A stretch of DNA of 64,000 bases from Heyndrickxia camelliae. Its GTDB lineage: Bacteria > Bacillota > Bacilli > Bacillales > Bacillaceae_C. Position 1 is the first letter of the stretch; every line of letters starts with the position of its first letter. Below the pieces are notes generated by a model that did not search any database, was not told the origin of the DNA, and was given only the letters and a program-made list of their open reading frames with translations. A program made the translations under genes and the position numbers. The DNA is taken from NCBI RefSeq assembly GCF_002844575.1, contig NZ_PIQO01000006.1:124001-188000 (forward strand), read 5' to 3'. Shown here one piece after another: positions 20,386 through 29,402 of this stretch.

Positions 20386-21327
20386 TTATGCTGCTACATC
20401 ACGCTTCGTAAATACTGCAAATGCCAGTATATGGAAGATAATGAAGTAGATAAAGAGCATCGTAATAGAGAATCCAAGAGTCATCCCTTTTATCATTGGC
20501 GATCCATCCACATATTGCATTAAATTGGTATTTGCGAACAAGATATATTTTGCCCAATCAAATTTCACTGAAAGAAGCAATGTTACGTTTGAACCCATCA
20601 CTAAAAGGAAAATAGAGATTCCAATAGCTAAAGAACTATTTCTGAATACCGCTGATATCATAAATGCCATCGTTGCTAGCATTAACACATCAATGGACGA
20701 AAGTAAAAACTTTTTCACCAAATACCAAAGCATGCTTTGTTCTACTACATGACCATTTGCATATACTAGATGAATATTACTTCCGTTTCCTGTACCAAAT
20801 AGGATTAAACCGATTAGTGCTGAACTGACAAAAAGTATTGCAGTCATTAAAACACCGAATAAGATAACCGTTGCGTATTTAGATAACAGAATCTTGGAAC
20901 GCTTTATAGGTCTAATCAGCAATAATTTAATAGTTCCCCATCCGAATTCGCTGGCTACAATCCCTGCGGCAATGATAATGGTAAATAGACCTGCAAAAGT
21001 AATAAGTTCTGAGCTATCATTTATAAAAGAATACATCGTCTTCTTTTCTTGTGGTGGTATATTATGATCGATTCGATATTTATTAATGTCAATTTGTTGC
21101 TGTATTTCGCTTCTTGCAATTTTCGGCATGCCTTTCAATGATTTTTCATCATTTTGCACTTGCGCACTTAGTTCCGTTTTCCAATTATCATTTTGTTTGT
21201 CTTTATCTAAATATATTTTCTGTATTGCTCCCATACCAATGACCCCAATAATAATGAGGCCTATCATCACATACGTACCCGTGCGTTTAAAAATCTTCAA
21301 CCATTCATTCGTAATAAGATTAAGCAT
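20386..21327 (-). CDS. ABC-2 type transporter permease
   Basis: A 313-aa ABC-2 membrane subunit. The first helix (about residues 18-37) is followed by a large extracellular segment with a charged, helix-rich stretch (QQQIDINKYRIDHNIPP) and five further helices, with IPGIVASEFGWGTIKLLLIRP-like coupling sequence (SEFGWGTIKLLLIRPIKR) after helix 2. It resembles the BcrB/YtrF-like permeases for lipid or antibiotic export; the substrate is not known. The start is the ATG at 21327 behind GGAGGAAGTTGCAA and overlaps the ATPase gene by eight bases. It is the last gene of the operon. Confidence 0.85.
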   Translation of the reverse strand: MLNLITNEWLKIFKRTGTYVMIGLIIIGVIGMGAIQKIYLDKDKQNDNWKTELSAQVQNDEKSLKGMPKIARSEIQQQIDINKYRIDHNIPPQEKKTMYSFINDSSELITFAGLFTIIIAAGIVASEFGWGTIKLLLIRPIKRSKILLSKYATVILFGVLMTAILFVSSALIGLILFGTGNGSNIHLVYANGHVVEQSMLWYLVKKFLLSSIDVLMLATMAFMISAVFRNSSLAIGISIFLLVMGSNVTLLLSVKFDWAKYILFANTNLMQYVDGSPMIKGMTLGFSITMLFIYFIIFHILAFAVFTKRDVAA

Positions 21328-22234
21328 TTGCAACTTCCTCCTTGCCAGTAACTTCTAAGAAACGATCCTCCAGTGATTTGGATACTGCCTTGACTCCATA
21401 AATACGAACCCCATTTTCCACCAAATGTTTGATGACGTCCGGAACTTTTTCCTTTTCTACTTCCACTTCAATTCCATTTTCATGAAGATCAAATGCAATA
21501 TTAGTAAGATTTGGTACAGAATTTAGATTGGTACTATCTATTTCAATGAAATATTTATTAACATCATCTGCAACAAAATCATGGACTTGCTGAACATCAA
21601 TCAACTTCCCCTTTTGAATGATAGCAATTCTATCACACATCATCTCCATTTCCGATAAGAGGTGACTTGAAACGATAACCGCCATGCCTCTTTCTTTCGA
21701 GAGGATACGCAAGTGATCACGGATTTCTCTTATTCCAGCAGGGTCCAATCCATTTGTTGGCTCATCAAGTATCATGACTTTTGGGTCATGAAGCAAACTT
21801 TGCGCTAACCCTAAACGTTGCCTCATCCCTAAAGAATAGGTTTTCACCTTATCATGTATGCGGTCCGTTAAACCTACCAGTTTAACTACTTCATCTATTT
21901 TTTCCTTCGTAATTCCCTTGATCATACGGGCATACTGCATTAAGTTTTGATACCCCGTTAAGAACTTATACATTTCAGGGTTTTCGACGATTCCCCCCAC
22001 ATTGCGTAAAGCTTGATCATGGTTTTTCGTAATGCTATTTCCACAAATGATAATTTCACCAGAAGAAATACCCATTAAGCCAACAATCATTCGAATAGTG
22101 GTTGTCTTTCCAGCACCGTTAGGCCCTAAAAAGCCGAATACTTCTCCTTCATTTATCGTAAAACTTAGATTATCAATAATTTTTTTACCTTTAATCACCT
22201 TAGTGACATTCTTTAGTTCGACTGCCGGTTTCAT
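21320..22234 (-). CDS. ABC transporter ATP-binding protein (BcrA/NatA-like)
   Basis: The 304-aa ATPase partner of the permease that follows it. Walker A is [12 protein letters not shown] (about 38-49), the signature [14 protein letters not shown], Walker [14 protein letters not shown] and the H-loop SSHLL are all intact. A C-terminal extension of about 85 residues follows the nucleotide-binding core, as in BcrA-type subunits. It overlaps the upstream ATPase gene by four bases. The substrate is not known. Confidence 0.88.
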   Translation of the reverse strand: MKPAVELKNVTKVIKGKKIIDNLSFTINEGEVFGFLGPNGAGKTTTIRMIVGLMGISSGEIIICGNSITKNHDQALRNVGGIVENPEMYKFLTGYQNLMQYARMIKGITKEKIDEVVKLVGLTDRIHDKVKTYSLGMRQRLGLAQSLLHDPKVMILDEPTNGLDPAGIREIRDHLRILSKERGMAVIVSSHLLSEMEMMCDRIAIIQKGKLIDVQQVHDFVADDVNKYFIEIDSTNLNSVPNLTNIAFDLHENGIEVEVEKEKVPDVIKHLVENGVRIYGVKAVSKSLEDRFLEVTGKEEVANA

Positions 22235-22950
22235 TCTTTTTCTCCTCCATATATTTCATTTTCTTCCACAATGTTTTTAAACCATCGCAATACAGAAAGC
22301 CCATATTCCTCCCTTAATGTTTCTACGTTTTGTATATCAATTAGGTTCCCATTATATATGGCAAGCACTTCATCTAATAATGGTTCAATTTCATCAATTT
22401 CATGGGTTGCAATAATGACGGTTTGTTTTTCAAAATCAATATAGCTTAATAAACTTTTCACCATTGAATCCCTTACCATCGGATCCAATCCCGAAAATGG
22501 TTCATCTAAAAGCAAGATTGGAGCTTTCCTTGATAGGGCAAGAACAAGTTTCAAACGGCCACGATTTCCTTTTGATAATTGTTTTACCTTTTTTGTAAGA
22601 TCCAGTTTTAAATCTTTTACAAGGATATTTGCCTTTCTTATATCGAAATCAGGAAATTGAGTGGCATAGAATTCAATCATATGCTCAACGGTAAACGGTT
22701 CATAGAACATATCAAGTTCTGTCAAGTAAGCAACTTTTCTTGAAATTCCTCGATTTACATTCTCTCCATCTACATATATTTCTCCTTTATTTGGATAGAC
22801 TAACCCACAAATCATTTTAAGGGTGGTTGATTTCCCACTACCATTAGGACCAAGCAACCCATAAATCTTCCCAGGATGAAAGGAAATGGATACATCCTTC
22901 AAGGTAAAATCCTTTCCATATTTTTTGGATACATTTCTTAACTCAATCAT
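22231..22950 (-). CDS. ABC transporter ATP-binding protein (YtrB-like)
   Basis: A 239-aa ATPase with Walker [13 protein letters not shown], Walker [14 protein letters not shown] and H-loop ATHEIDE. The signature is degenerate: [16 protein letters not shown] instead of LSGGQ, as is common in YtrB-type subunits encoded beside GntR regulators. The start is taken at the ATG at 22950 ([12 protein letters not shown]), overlapping the GntR gene by eight bases. Its membrane partner is probably the 259-aa protein at the front of the operon. Confidence 0.87.
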   Translation of the reverse strand: MIELRNVSKKYGKDFTLKDVSISFHPGKIYGLLGPNGSGKSTTLKMICGLVYPNKGEIYVDGENVNRGISRKVAYLTELDMFYEPFTVEHMIEFYATQFPDFDIRKANILVKDLKLDLTKKVKQLSKGNRGRLKLVLALSRKAPILLLDEPFSGLDPMVRDSMVKSLLSYIDFEKQTVIIATHEIDEIEPLLDEVLAIYNGNLIDIQNVETLREEYGLSVLRWFKNIVEENEIYGGEKE

Positions 22951-23320
22951 GATTATCACATCCGCTTAAATAATCCTGTAACCCTCGCACTATTTCATCT
23001 TTGGAAAAACCAATATCTTTCATGTTTTTGACAAATGATTCAATTATATCTGTTTGCAATCGAATTTTTAATTCAGCTAATATTTTCTTATTTTCTGTCA
23101 CAAAAGTCCCTTGCCCCCGTCTGGTTTCCACTATACCCATCCTCTCCATCTCACTATATGTCCTTTGGATTGTGTTTGGATTTACTCCGGTTTGTATAGC
23201 CATTTCCCTTACCGATGCTAGCTTTTCCCCGGATGCCATTTCGCCTCTGACAATTTGTTGAAAAATACGTTCGGCAATTTGCATATAAATCGGTTTGGAT
23301 GTTTGAAATTCTTCTGTCAT
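22943..23320 (-). CDS. GntR family regulator, YtrA subfamily
   Basis: A 125-aa protein with an N-terminal winged helix-turn-helix ([17 protein letters not shown], then [24 protein letters not shown]) and only a short C-terminal dimerisation arm, which is the YtrA layout. YtrA-type regulators repress their own ABC operons and respond to cell-envelope antibiotics. Its operator is very likely the palindrome at 24120-24157 in front of the operon. It lies between a permease gene and two ATPase genes. Confidence 0.9.
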   Translation of the reverse strand: MTEEFQTSKPIYMQIAERIFQQIVRGEMASGEKLASVREMAIQTGVNPNTIQRTYSEMERMGIVETRRGQGTFVTENKKILAELKIRLQTDIIESFVKNMKDIGFSKDEIVRGLQDYLSGCDNHD

Positions 23321-23323
23321 TTC

Positions 23324-24103
23324 TTACACCTCAACTTTTTTGTCCAATAACCAGCTGGAAATAAAATAAAGAGTAACTGCGATTATGGCGTATATAAAGA
23401 TTGGAATGATAGATACTGGTTGCATATCAAAATGCAAATTCCATTTATGAGAAGTTACCTCATAATGAAATCTTGGATATATATCCAACGAGAGTTTCCA
23501 TTTCGTTACTACATCTCTTAAAGAATCTATTTGCGCGATAGCAGTTTCAATGGCGTTAAAGATGAACCACAAAATTAGGATGAATAACCATCTTATTTTC
23601 TTGATACCTGGATATTTTCCAAGTGAGTGAAAAATACACCAATAAAATAAGATCCAGCACGAAAAATACAAGCCAGTTAATAATAGAAGGAGAAAAAATG
23701 TTACAAATGTTAAATAAGGGAAAGGTTCTATTTTCAGCCCCTGACTCAGGACATATTCGTAAACAATATAGCCGGAGATAGTAAGAATAATTTGTGAAAT
23801 GAACTGATAGATAAATAAGGCAGTTAGTTTTGCTAAAATTAAGACCTTACTACTTTGAGGATTGTGTAGCCACAATTGGTTTTTTCCTTCAAGCTTCAGC
23901 GAGGATAATAGCATAATAGGTAAAAAACCGAAATGCAAAACCGCAAGTCCTATATGGAAACCCACTGGTACCATTGGCTGATCCATTCGATAGGCAATAA
24001 TATAGGAGGAAATGACAGCGATAAGCATAATAATAATCCAGGTAAAAAACCAAAGTCTTGTAATAGAAAATTCCTTTTTCAACAATCCTTTGAATGGCGT
24101 CAT
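23324..24103 (-). CDS. Membrane protein, putative ABC permease of the GntR operon
   Basis: A 259-aa protein with six hydrophobic segments, starting with FKGLLKKEFSITRLWFF, a cytoplasmic amphipathic entry typical of ABC-2 permeases, and ending just after the last helix in a short LDKKVEV tail. It has no recognisable motif beyond that. It is the first gene of the operon, four bases before the GntR gene, and probably pairs with the YtrB-like ATPase. The ribosome binding site is weak (GGGATACTAG). Substrate unknown. Confidence 0.75.
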   Translation of the reverse strand: MTPFKGLLKKEFSITRLWFFTWIIIMLIAVISSYIIAYRMDQPMVPVGFHIGLAVLHFGFLPIMLLSSLKLEGKNQLWLHNPQSSKVLILAKLTALFIYQFISQIILTISGYIVYEYVLSQGLKIEPFPYLTFVTFFLLLLLTGLYFSCWILFYWCIFHSLGKYPGIKKIRWLFILILWFIFNAIETAIAQIDSLRDVVTKWKLSLDIYPRFHYEVTSHKWNLHFDMQPVSIIPIFIYAIIAVTLYFISSWLLDKKVEV

Positions 24104-24119
24104 CTAGTATCCCAACCTT

Positions 24120-24157
24120 CTGTATTAGTGTTCTATTTGAATAGTACACTAATACAG
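24120..24157. promoter_or_regulatory. Palindromic operator of the GntR/ABC operon
   Basis: Two perfect 12-base arms (CTGTATTAGTGT and ACACTAATACAG) around 14 bases. The inner AGTGT...ACACT resembles the YtrA operator (AGTGTA, 13 bases, TACACT, from memory), with one base less between the arms. It covers the -10 box and part of the spacer, which suits autorepression. Confidence 0.85.
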
Positions 24158-24170
24158 AAATACAAGTCAA
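24141..24170 (-). promoter_or_regulatory. Promoter of the GntR/ABC operon
   Basis: TTGACT (24165-24170) and TACTAT (24141-24146) with an 18-base spacer on the minus strand, overlapping the operator. Confidence 0.75.
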
Positions 24171-24181
24171 TAGATTTTCGC

Positions 24182-24217
24182 AAAAAAAATGAGCTGCTTA
24201 CATCAGCAGCTCATTTT
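24182..24217 (-). terminator. Rho-independent terminator after tcdA
   Basis: On the minus strand AAAATGAGCTGCT pairs with AGCAGCTCATTTT around six bases, followed by a run of eight T. Confidence 0.9.
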
Positions 24218-24223
24218 ACTATT

Positions 24224-24988
24224 TTATTTATCTTTTACTCGTTTAATTTCAATATCTTTTAGTATTGAATTGACTACATAACTTGCCATAAACAAACCAA
24301 CAGTCGATGGAACGAATGCATTGGATGACGGCGGCATTTTTGCCTTGCGAATCTTGGCATCCTCTTTTCCGACCACTTTACGGATATCTTCACGAATAAC
24401 AATCGGACTTTCATCTGAAAAAACGACTGGTATTCCTTTGCGAATCCCTTCTTTCCGAAGCTTAGTACGGATGACTTTTGCAATCGGATCAGTATGTGTT
24501 TTTGAAATATCGTCAATACGCAAGCGTGTCGGATCCGTTTTATTCGCAGCTCCCATGCTTGAGATAATTTGAATATTTCTCTTCAAACATTCCTTCATTA
24601 AGTGGATTTTATAAATAATCGTGTCGGAAGCATCCACAACAAAATCCAAATTGTGGCTAAAAAATTCTTCGTATGTTTCTTCTGTATAGAACATTTTTAA
24701 CGCGATAACTTCACATTCGGGATTTATATCCTTTATTCTTTCTTTCATTAAATCTGCTTTTGGTTTCCCAATAGTGGAAAGAAGTGCCGGAAGTTGTCGG
24801 TTTATATTGGTAATATCTACATCATCTTTGTCAACTAAAATTAGTTTACCTACTCCACTTCTTGCAAGTGCCTCTGTAGCAAAGGAACCCACACCGCCAA
24901 TTCCAAGAATTGCAACAGTACTATTCTTTAATTTTTCAAGACCCTCCACGCCTATAGCAAGTTCATTACGTGAAAATTGATGAAGCAT
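24224..24988 (-). CDS. tcdA: tRNA threonylcarbamoyladenosine dehydratase TcdA (YrvM)
   Basis: An E1-like enzyme that cyclises t6A37 of tRNAs to ct6A with ATP. The ThiF-type ATP-binding motif LGIGGVGSFATEALARSG is at about residues 27-44; LVDKDDVDITNINRQ binds the nucleotide. The 254-aa length fits. The start is placed at the ATG at 24988 (MLHQFSRNELAIG) nine bases after GGAG; a TTG 15 bases upstream overlaps that site. It lies next to 6S RNA and aspS, as in B. subtilis. Confidence 0.92.
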   Translation of the reverse strand: MLHQFSRNELAIGVEGLEKLKNSTVAILGIGGVGSFATEALARSGVGKLILVDKDDVDITNINRQLPALLSTIGKPKADLMKERIKDINPECEVIALKMFYTEETYEEFFSHNLDFVVDASDTIIYKIHLMKECLKRNIQIISSMGAANKTDPTRLRIDDISKTHTDPIAKVIRTKLRKEGIRKGIPVVFSDESPIVIREDIRKVVGKEDAKIRKAKMPPSSNAFVPSTVGLFMASYVVNSILKDIEIKRVKDK

Positions 24989-25043
24989 TTGTATCATCTC
25001 CAAAGCAAGTTTTCGTATAGATTGTTGTTTTCGTATATTAAAA

Positions 25044-25072
25044 ATTCTAAAGTGAACTTAGTTTTATGGCAA
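25044..25072 (-). promoter_or_regulatory. Sigma-A promoter of tcdA
   Basis: TTGCCA (25067-25072) and TAGAAT (25044-25049) with a 17-base spacer on the minus strand, downstream of the 6S RNA terminator. Confidence 0.65.
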
Positions 25073-25242
25073 CTTTTCTTTAAGTTCCTTATTCTTAACC
25101 CAATTAAGAGAGTTTATAAGGTTTTGATCTACAAAAACAACATATGTTAAGAAAAGAGCCTTTCCAAAAAATATCTTTATTTACTTGATTAAGAATAAAC
25201 AATTCATAGTTGAATTGCAATATGAATTATCACTAATGCAAA

Positions 25243-25488
25243 TAAAAAAACTCCCTATTATCTAGAGAGTTAATTGTAATGTTATAGGTGATGAGCCCCA
25301 ATCATGCCGTTAACAAAAATCCTTTTGTTTTGATCCCGCTCATCGGCAGGTGGGTGTTCTGCCCCAACTTTTATACGTCCTTTTCTTTGAAGGCATGTAT
25401 GCCAGTCGGAAACTCCGAACTCCCAAAGTTAATATGTTCGGTCAAAACGATAAGGTGTCTACACGAACACATCAGGACTCATCTGCTT
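25243..25488 (-). ncRNA. ssrS: 6S-1 RNA
   Basis: 6S RNA binds sigma-A RNA polymerase and mimics an open promoter. The minus strand between aspS and tcdA carries the family's conserved blocks: AGTCCTGATGTG near the 5' end, ACATATTAACTTTGGG, TTCCGACTGGCA, CATGCCTTCAAAG, AAAAGTTGGGGCAGAACACC and GGCATGATTGGGGCTCATCA. The ends fold back as 5' and 3' strands around a central bubble. A terminator (AACTCTCTA...TAGGGAGTT, then seven T) closes it. The position matches bsrA in B. subtilis. An open frame on the opposite strand is spurious. Confidence 0.93.
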
Positions 25489-25494
25489 GTAAAT

Positions 25495-25523
25495 AGAATA
25501 TCACGGTTTCTTTTTCATTTCAA
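25495..25523 (-). promoter_or_regulatory. Promoter of 6S-1 RNA
   Basis: TTGAAA (25518-25523) and TATTCT (25495-25500) with a 17-base spacer on the minus strand, just before the 6S RNA. Confidence 0.75.
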
Positions 25524-25572
25524 TGTGACTAAAGGTGGAATTGATTGACTAATTTCGACACTAGTCTCTGAT

Positions 25573-27351
25573 TTATTCTGATTTTTTCTTCAAGTTTAAA
25601 GTTAAGCTTAGTTCATCCAATTGTTCTTGGCTAACTTCACCAGGCGCTTCCGTTAGCAGACAACTTGCACTTGCTGTTTTCGGAAATGCTATGGTATCAC
25701 GAAGATTTGTTCTTCCGGCAAGCAGCATGACAATTCGATCTAAACCAAGGGCAATGCCACCGTGTGGAGGTGTACCATAATCAAAAGCATCAAGTAAGAA
25801 ACCAAACTGTTCCCTAGCTTGTTCTTTTGTAAATCCAAGTGTTTTAAACATTTTTTCTTGAACATCCCGTTCAAAAATACGTAGAGATCCACCACCAAGC
25901 TCATAGCCATTAAGCACCAAGTCATAAGCTTGTGCTTTAACACTTGCAGGATCGCTTTCTAATTTGTCGATTTCTTCACGAACAGGCATTGTAAATGGAT
26001 GATGGGCTGCATAATAACGACCTTCTTCTTCGTCATATTCAAATAGCGGCCAATCTGTCACCCATAAGAAATTAAATTTGCTTTGGTCAATCAATTGAAG
26101 ATCTTTTCCAAGTTTTAATCGCAATGCACCTAATGCATCTGCTACAACAGATTTTTTATCTGCTACGAATAATAGTAAATCTCCTGTTTCTGTTTCAAGT
26201 AGTTGACTTAGCTGACTTTGTTCTTCTTCGGAAAAGAATTTCGAGATAGGACCTTTTAAGCCTTCTTCCTCCACTTTTAACCACGCTAAGCCTTTAGCAC
26301 CATATACAGATACAAATTCTGTTAAGCCATCAATATCCTTTCTAGAATATTTATCTGCTGCACCTTTTACATTAATCGCTTTTACTTGACCGCCAGAGGA
26401 AACTGCTCCTGAAAATACTTTAAATCCAGAATCCTTCACTAGCTCTGAAACATCTACCAATTCCAATCCGAAACGTGTATCCGGCTTGTCGGAACCGTAG
26501 CGGCTCATCGCTTCATCATATGTTAATCTTGGAAGTGGGGTAACAATATCTATTCCTTTCACTTCTTTCATCAAACGGGACATCATTCTTTCCGTCATAG
26601 CCATAATATCTTCTTGGCTATAGAAACTAGTTTCAATATCGATTTGGGTAAATTCAGGCTGACGGTCAGCACGTAAATCTTCGTCTCTAAAGCATCTTGC
26701 AATTTGATAATATTTATCAAAACCAGCAACCATTAATAATTGCTTAAAAATCTGAGGAGATTGCGGAAGTGCATAAAATTCACCTGGATGCACTCGGCTA
26801 GGCACTAAATAATCACGTGCCCCCTCTGGAGTACTCTTCGTTAAAATTGGTGTCTCCACATCTAAAAAGCCTTCTTCATCTAAAAAGTTGCGAAAAGATT
26901 TCGTGACGTTATGACGCATTTTAAAAGTCTCAAATAAAACAGGTCTGCGCAGATCCAAATAACGATATTTTAAACGTAAATCTTCAGAAACATCGGTATT
27001 GTTTTCGATCATAAATGGTGGTGTTTTAGCTTCATTTATAATAGACACTTTTTCCACTTTAATTTCAATTTTACCTGTTTTTATGTTTTCATTAATCGTT
27101 CCTTCACTTCTTCCAACAACTTCCCCTTGAACATCCAGAACATATTCATTTCTTACCTTTTCAGCAATGGCTAACGCTTCTGTTGAATTAGCAGGATTGA
27201 AGACAATTTGTACTATACCGCTGCGGTCACGCAAATCAATAAAGATTAAGCCACCAAGATCCCGTCTTTTTTGTACCCATCCTTTTAAAGTAACTGTTTC
27301 TCCAATATTTTTTTCTGTTATTTCTCCGCAATAATAGGTTCTTCCAAACAT
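25573..27351 (-). CDS. aspS: Aspartyl-tRNA synthetase
   Basis: It charges tRNA-Asp (a class II enzyme). The N-terminal OB-fold anticodon domain (about 1-130) precedes the catalytic core, with motif 2 [18 protein letters not shown] and motif 3 [15 protein letters not shown] near the C-terminus; the bacterial GAD insertion lies between. The 592-aa length is normal. The start is the ATG at 27351 ([10 protein letters not shown]) behind GGGAGG; an upstream in-frame TTG overlaps that site and the end of hisS. It follows hisS by 14 bases and shares its T-box leader. Confidence 0.96.
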   Translation of the reverse strand: MFGRTYYCGEITEKNIGETVTLKGWVQKRRDLGGLIFIDLRDRSGIVQIVFNPANSTEALAIAEKVRNEYVLDVQGEVVGRSEGTINENIKTGKIEIKVEKVSIINEAKTPPFMIENNTDVSEDLRLKYRYLDLRRPVLFETFKMRHNVTKSFRNFLDEEGFLDVETPILTKSTPEGARDYLVPSRVHPGEFYALPQSPQIFKQLLMVAGFDKYYQIARCFRDEDLRADRQPEFTQIDIETSFYSQEDIMAMTERMMSRLMKEVKGIDIVTPLPRLTYDEAMSRYGSDKPDTRFGLELVDVSELVKDSGFKVFSGAVSSGGQVKAINVKGAADKYSRKDIDGLTEFVSVYGAKGLAWLKVEEEGLKGPISKFFSEEEQSQLSQLLETETGDLLLFVADKKSVVADALGALRLKLGKDLQLIDQSKFNFLWVTDWPLFEYDEEEGRYYAAHHPFTMPVREEIDKLESDPASVKAQAYDLVLNGYELGGGSLRIFERDVQEKMFKTLGFTKEQAREQFGFLLDAFDYGTPPHGGIALGLDRIVMLLAGRTNLRDTIAFPKTASASCLLTEAPGEVSQEQLDELSLTLNLKKKSE

Positions 27352-27365
27352 AACCGTTGCCTCCC

Positions 27366-28634
27366 TTAACAAGCTAATTTTTCAAATTCTCTGATGAAGT
27401 CCGTGATAGAAAGTTCAACTTGCTCTCCATTCTCCATATTTTTCACTACCACTTTGTTAGCTTTTATCTCATCCTCGCCTAAAATAGCCACGAATTTCGC
27501 TTTTATTCTGTCTGCTGCCTTAAGCTGAGCTTTCATTTTACGATTCAGATAATCTTTATCAGCAGAATATCCTGCTTTTCTAAGTTGCTGTAATAAAACC
27601 ATAGAAGGAATTTTTGCTTCCTCCCCTAAAGAAATAACATAGCAATCTACTTTTGATTCTGTCTCAAGTTCAATACCTTCCGCATCCAATGCAGCAATTA
27701 ATCTTTCGATACTAAGGGCAAATCCGATTCCAGCCGTTTCAGGTCCGCCCATTTCCTGAACTAGGCCATTATACCGTCCACCGCCGCATAAAGTGGTAAT
27801 AGCTCCGAATCCTTCCGCCTCGCTCATAATTTCAAATGCGGTGTGATTATAGTAATCCAGCCCTCTTACTAGCGTAGGATCCACCTCATACTTGATACCA
27901 AGAGCATCTAAATAAGCAAGAACTTGCTCAAAGTAACGCTTGGATTCTTCGTTAAAAAATTCAAAAATAGGCGGTGCAGACTTCATCAATTCATGATCGC
28001 GATCTCTTTTACAGTCCAAAATCCGTAATGGATTTTTTTCGAGACGATTTTGACAGTCTGCACAAAATTCGTGAATTCTTGGTTTAAAATGTTTAATTAA
28101 AGCATCGCGATGAGAAATCCTACTTTCCTTATCTCCAAGGCTGTTAATAACTAATTTCAAATGCTTTAAGCCAACTCCTTGATATACCTCCATTGCGAGA
28201 GAAATAACTTCTGCATCAATGGCCGGATCTTGACTCCCTAGAGCTTCTACTCCAAATTGTACAAACTGACGATATCTGCCCGCCTGCGGTCTTTCATATC
28301 GAAACATTGGTCCATTATAAAACAATTTAACCGGTTGGTTGGCATCTCCGTACATTTTATTTTCCACATAGGAACGAACAACTGCCGGAGTTCCTTCAGG
28401 ACGCAACGTTAAATCCCGATCCCCACGATCCTTAAAAGAATACATTTCCTTTTGAACTATATCGGTTGTTTCCCCGCTCTTATGAAATAATTCTGTGTGT
28501 TCGAATATTGGAGTTCGAATTTCTTTATATTGATATTTATGACAAATTTCTTTCGCCTTATTTTCAATGAATTCCCATGTACCAACTTGGCCAGGTAAAA
28601 TATCCTGTGTTCCTCTTGGAATCTGAATTGCCAC
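27366..28634 (-). CDS. hisS: Histidyl-tRNA synthetase
   Basis: It charges tRNA-His. The class II motifs are visible: PRGTQDILP at the N-terminus, motif 2 [19 protein letters not shown], the histidine-A motif [14 protein letters not shown] and motif 3 GFALSIERL; the C-terminal anticodon domain follows (about 325-422). It starts at GTG (28634) behind AAAGGAGGAATAATCA. It is first in the hisS-aspS operon, under T-box control. Confidence 0.96.
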   Translation of the reverse strand: MAIQIPRGTQDILPGQVGTWEFIENKAKEICHKYQYKEIRTPIFEHTELFHKSGETTDIVQKEMYSFKDRGDRDLTLRPEGTPAVVRSYVENKMYGDANQPVKLFYNGPMFRYERPQAGRYRQFVQFGVEALGSQDPAIDAEVISLAMEVYQGVGLKHLKLVINSLGDKESRISHRDALIKHFKPRIHEFCADCQNRLEKNPLRILDCKRDRDHELMKSAPPIFEFFNEESKRYFEQVLAYLDALGIKYEVDPTLVRGLDYYNHTAFEIMSEAEGFGAITTLCGGGRYNGLVQEMGGPETAGIGFALSIERLIAALDAEGIELETESKVDCYVISLGEEAKIPSMVLLQQLRKAGYSADKDYLNRKMKAQLKAADRIKAKFVAILGEDEIKANKVVVKNMENGEQVELSITDFIREFEKLAC

Positions 28635-28689
28635 TGATTATTCCTCCTTTATTTTTTTTCAGTATGTACTATTTGCACAGGAAACGGAA

Positions 28690-28982
28690 AAAATAAAAAA
28701 ACTCCCAATCCCTTGTTAAAAAACAAGGGACGAGAGTTTTGTTTCCCGTGGTGCCACCCTAATTGAAGCTTACACTTCCACTTAAGAACAGTTAACGCCT
28801 GTCATACGTTCTATCCCTACTAAAAATCGTTGTTTCGAATTTTTCAGGAAGAAACCTACAAAGTGTTCATTCGCTAAGTCATCATGTGGAGTGCTTTCAG
28901 CCTAGGCAACTCTTCTCTTTCCATGTGTATTCTTAGCTACTATGCTTTATCAACGGTTTTACTTGAAATGTTCTTTTATATT
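28690..28982 (-). promoter_or_regulatory. T-box riboswitch of hisS-aspS
   Basis: The minus-strand leader carries the T-box AGGGTGGCACCACGGG (28745-28760), followed by a terminator stem (CGTCCCTTGTT with AACAAGGGATTG) and a T-run. Upstream, helix strands AGCTAAG and CTTAGC close a loop containing GAACAC; the CAC triplet (28863-28865) fits a histidine specifier. This triplet was picked by eye. Confidence 0.92.
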
Positions 28983-28988
28983 TATATA

Positions 28989-29017
28989 ATAATACGAGGG
29001 GGAAAACGCATTGTCAA
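28989..29017 (-). promoter_or_regulatory. Sigma-A promoter of hisS-aspS
   Basis: Consensus TTGACA (29012-29017) and TATTAT (28989-28994) with a 17-base spacer on the minus strand, about 20 bases after the stop of the 58-codon gene. Confidence 0.88.
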
Positions 29018-29035
29018 GTGTATTCAGAATAAAAG

Positions 29036-29212
29036 TTAAGAACGTTCCATTTTCTTTTTCAACAATTTTATTTCACCCAAAGACAAACCAAATTCTGATG
29101 CAAGTTCCATAGAATGCGTTTGATTTTCTCTCTCGATAAAATGATGAAAGTCTGTGTGGAAAATTTGGCTGCTTCCAGCATTGATCATTTGATTTTTGTC
29201 ATTTATTCTCAT
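29036..29212 (-). CDS. Small protein with a helix-turn-helix-like C-terminus
   Basis: A 58-codon gene with ATG at 29212 behind AAAAGGAGACACTTT. The product starts MRINDKNQMINAGSSQIF and has ELASEFGLSLGEIKLLKKKM at about residues 36-55 as two helices with a tight turn, like the first part of a sigma-factor or repressor HTH. The aromatic FHTDFHHFIE stretch precedes it. It is too short for standard ORF cut-offs, but spacing, start site and codon use are those of a real gene. It may be the YrzK-type protein of other bacilli; I am not sure of that name. Confidence 0.7.
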   Translation of the reverse strand: MRINDKNQMINAGSSQIFHTDFHHFIERENQTHSMELASEFGLSLGEIKLLKKKMERS

Positions 29213-29402
29213 AAAGTGTCTCCTTTTCCCTAAACTGACGAAATGAATTCAAAAATGTTGTCATAATATTATTCTTTCCCACGATAATTCTTTTCTTTCA
29301 TCAAACAGGAGATTTTTATTTTACAAAGAATACATACATGTGGCACAAAAATAGGGAAATCCATTAAGCTCTCATAAAAAGATAAGGAGGTGCAGTACCC
29401 TA

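Noticed and set aside
25288-25548. An 86-codon plus-strand frame between tcdA and aspS
   Set aside because: It lies antisense to the 6S RNA and its promoter and has no binding site.
29270-29310. A promoter for yrvJ (TTGTCA and GATAAT)
   Set aside because: The spacer is 19 bases and both boxes are imperfect, so I could not support it.
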